Assembly: GCF_004167675.1 (NCBI RefSeq)
Contig: NZ_SEZQ01000015.1
Source of the DNA: Aliivibrio finisterrensis_A
GTDB taxonomy: Bacteria; Pseudomonadota; Gammaproteobacteria; Enterobacterales; Vibrionaceae
Direction: 5' to 3' (one strand)
Length of the DNA stretch: 64,000 nucleotides
The notes beneath the pieces were generated by a model. That model made no database searches. It had not been told where the DNA came from and saw only the letters and a program-made list of their open reading frames with translations. Position numbers and translations under genes: made by a program. Positions 62,066-64,000 of the stretch are shown here, piece after piece (the stretch's first letter is position 1; every line of letters begins with the position of its first letter).

Positions 62066-62286
62066 GATGATGTCTCGATTAAAATAAACACTGTAAATAA
62101 TAAAGGAATATGAGATTTTTGATACTTAAATTTGGTAAAAACTATGCTATAAAACGAACAAGTAATAAATTTATAACAACAAATTAACCCTGGTGATTTT
62201 GTCTTTCTAATAAATAGTATCCTATGATTAAGGTGCTAAAGTGAAATTAATTTGTTGATGCGGTTAAATGGATTTTAGGTGGTTAC

Positions 62287-64000
62287 ATGAAAGAGACGCT
62301 CATTCCTTCCCAAGTAGAAATAAAAACAATTGAAGGCGATGCTTATTCGTTAAATAAATCAGGGGTCCCAACAAAAGTTAATGTTGGACAAAATCTTGAG
62401 AAAGACTCGGTCTTGTTTACTGATTATGAGGCGAAAGTTACTGTGCAAATACACGGTAAACTGGTCACGATTGACAAAAATTGCATGAGCTGTCTCGATG
62501 AAACCAAACCTGAAGACCCCCTTCAAATACAACCCATTGATGGAAAGGTTGAACTCGACCCTACACAACCTGCAGATGGTTTAGATATTGCCGCAATTCA
62601 GGCGGCAATTTTAGCAGGGGAAGATCCGACTGAAATCTTAGAAGCGACGGCGGCTGGTGAAGGTGGCGGCTCTGCAAACAATGGTTTTGTTGTTATTGAG
62701 TATGGCTATTATTCAGATATCGCAACAACTAATTTCACTACTTCAGATTCATTTTCTTATGATAATCAAGAATACATTGATAATTTAAGTGGTGGTGATG
62801 CGAGTAATCCACCTGCAACTCCAATCATTAGTCCTGATAATTCGGGCCTTACTAAAGAAGATGAAGTTTTAGAATCTTCAGGTCAACTTGCAGTAACAAA
62901 TCCTCAAAGTAATCTTTCTTATACTTGGTCAATTACAGGAAGCCCAACAAGTGAATTTGGTACGCTTTCTCTAAATCCAACCACTGGTCAGTGGGAATAC
63001 ACGCTTAATAATAGTGCTTTATCTGTTCAGTCATTAGCTAACGGTCAAATTATTACTGATGTGTTTGAAGTATCAGTTTCTGCTAGTGGGAACCTAACAT
63101 CAACCCAACAAGTTACAGTAACTATTGTTGGTACTAATGACGATCCTATTATTTCTGGTATTGCGGTTGGAGAGTTAACTGAAGGTGATGTTGATGATGC
63201 AGATCCAACAGTGAGTGAAACATTAACCGTTGCTGATGTAGATACACTTGATACACATACTTGGACTATTTTAGAAGGTGGTAATGCAACGTATGGTGTA
63301 TTAACTATCAATAATGGTGTTTGGGAATATACGTTAGATAATTCGCGTGATGAGACTCAAGCGCTTGGTGTGGGCGATTCGGTAACTGAAACATTTACCA
63401 TTCAAGTTGATGACGGGAATGGTGGTATTACTCAACAAGAAGTTATTATTACAATTAATGGTACTAATGATGAGCCTGTGATTAGCGGTACAAGTACAGG
63501 TCGTGTTGTTGAAGATTTGATCGCTTCTGCTGATGGACAATTAACAGCAATCGATGCTGATGCTGGTGATTCGGTATCATGGTCGGTAGCTGACGGTGCT
63601 GGCCTTTATGGTTCTTTAAGTGTTGATGCAACAGGTAAGTGGACTTACACCTTAGATAATAGCTTGGATGTGACTCAAGCTATTTCTAATGGCGAAGTGA
63701 AAACCGAAACGTTTGAGATCGTTGCCGATGATGGTAACGGAGGTACGGTGACGCACACAGTGACTGTTGAAGTCACCGGCACCAATGACATTCCAGAAAT
63801 TACAGACACATCCGTGATTGTGGGTGCGGTAGAGCACCGAGCAACAGAAAGTGCGACCGGCGATTTAGTTCTAGAAGATGTCGATATATTAGACACGCAC
63901 ACGTGGACGGTTGAAGCGAACACCAATGATGAATTGGGTACGTTCAGCGTTGATGCGAATGGTAAGTGGACGTTTGATTTAAACACCGCGTCAGCGAGTG
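62287..64000 (+). CDS. LapA-type giant adhesin, N-terminal 571 residues (truncated by window end)
   Basis: The frame runs from ATG 62287 (AGGTGG 5 bases upstream) off the right edge. Residues 1-120 form the retention module of LapA-type adhesins (PSQVEIKTIEGDAYSL, DIAAIQAAILAGEDPTEILE). TAAG at 121-124 is the di-alanine site cut by LapG-type proteases. A Gly-rich and Asn-rich stretch follows, and from about 195 come VCBS repeats of about 105 residues, each closing on GTND (282, 392, 498). Such proteins are type I secreted, kept in the outer membrane and released when cyclic di-GMP falls. Total length is unknown. Confidence 0.9.
   Translation, partial: MKETLIPSQVEIKTIEGDAYSLNKSGVPTKVNVGQNLEKDSVLFTDYEAKVTVQIHGKLVTIDKNCMSCLDETKPEDPLQIQPIDGKVELDPTQPADGLDIAAIQAAILAGEDPTEILEATAAGEGGGSANNGFVVIEYGYYSDIATTNFTTSDSFSYDNQEYIDNLSGGDASNPPATPIISPDNSGLTKEDEVLESSGQLAVTNPQSNLSYTWSITGSPTSEFGTLSLNPTTGQWEYTLNNSALSVQSLANGQIITDVFEVSVSASGNLTSTQQVTVTIVGTNDDPIISGIAVGELTEGDVDDADPTVSETLTVADVDTLDTHTWTILEGGNATYGVLTINNGVWEYTLDNSRDETQALGVGDSVTETFTIQVDDGNGGITQQEVIITINGTNDEPVISGTSTGRVVEDLIASADGQLTAIDADAGDSVSWSVADGAGLYGSLSVDATGKWTYTLDNSLDVTQAISNGEVKTETFEIVADDGNGGTVTHTVTVEVTGTNDIPEITDTSVIVGAVEHRATESATGDLVLEDVDILDTHTWTVEANTNDELGTFSVDANGKWTFDLNTASAS

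Overview
The window reads as chromosome of a gamma-proteobacterium of the Vibrionaceae, most like the Aliivibrio (Vibrio fischeri) group. This is inferred from the low-GC base composition, the protein style (NrfABCD, OmpLA, Udp, TcyP, Tpm, DUF3334, DUF2750) and an IS5-type transposase scrap of the sort common in that genus. Genes are dense and on both strands. I see no rRNA, tRNA, CRISPR array or intact mobile element.

Layout. 0-3.4 kb: a DEAH-box helicase and outer-membrane phospholipase A. 3.4-11.4 kb: a formate-dependent nitrite-ammonification locus. nrfA is divergent from nrfBCDE-(thioredoxin)-nrfF, FNR/CRP-type sites lie between them, and an nrfG-like TPR gene converges on nrfA under its own promoter. 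11.4-14.7 kb: aspartate racemase and a Dcu-type C4-dicarboxylate carrier, divergent from a HypT-like LysR regulator. 14.7-17.6 kb: PgpB-like phosphatase, GNAT acetyltransferase and a Nudix-PAP2 fusion. 17.7-23.0 kb: Sel1-repeat proteins around a tightly coupled MscS channel / membrane P-loop NTPase pair. 23-33 kb: YccA, a CysG relative with a decayed methyltransferase half plus a GntR regulator, DUF2786, CheX-like DUF3334, a YdiJ-type FAD/Fe-S dehydrogenase, a pseudo-receiver protein and a CBS protein. 33-38.4 kb: zntA with a MerR-type operator, then a lipoprotein with a length-variable Pro-rich repeat, Ig-like domains and a CAP-like domain. 38.4-40.6 kb: IS relic, udp and a LysR gene.

40.8-47.3 kb holds the most unusual block. 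It is an eight-gene run: porin, PCu(A)C copper chaperone, NapC/NirT-type tetrahaem quinol dehydrogenase, a dihaem protein with one CX3CH site fused to two DUF1566 modules, a beta-propeller, a SCO protein, a TlpA-like thioredoxin and a small cytochrome c. It looks like a complete periplasmic electron-transfer branch with copper and haem handling but no recognisable known terminal reductase. I propose it as an undescribed respiratory system; the substrate cannot be read from the sequence.

47.3-64 kb: a CARF-nuclease (Card1/DUF1887-like) protein with no CRISPR nearby, small conserved proteins, a DUF2760/Hsp70/Hsp70 operon, a CHASE-like/GGDEF cyclase, a DEDDh exonuclease, a possible 26-residue peptide gene with a stable-RNA-like promoter, the cystine carrier TcyP, tpm, an ElyC/SanA/YdcF-family protein, a DUF2750 protein and the first 571 residues of a LapA-type giant adhesin that runs off the right end.

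Two themes connect the genes. One is anaerobic periplasmic electron transfer: nrf and the 40.8-kb operon each carry their own thiol/haem maturation factors. The other is envelope biology: OmpLA, PAP2 phosphatases, the MscS module, lipoprotein and adhesin.
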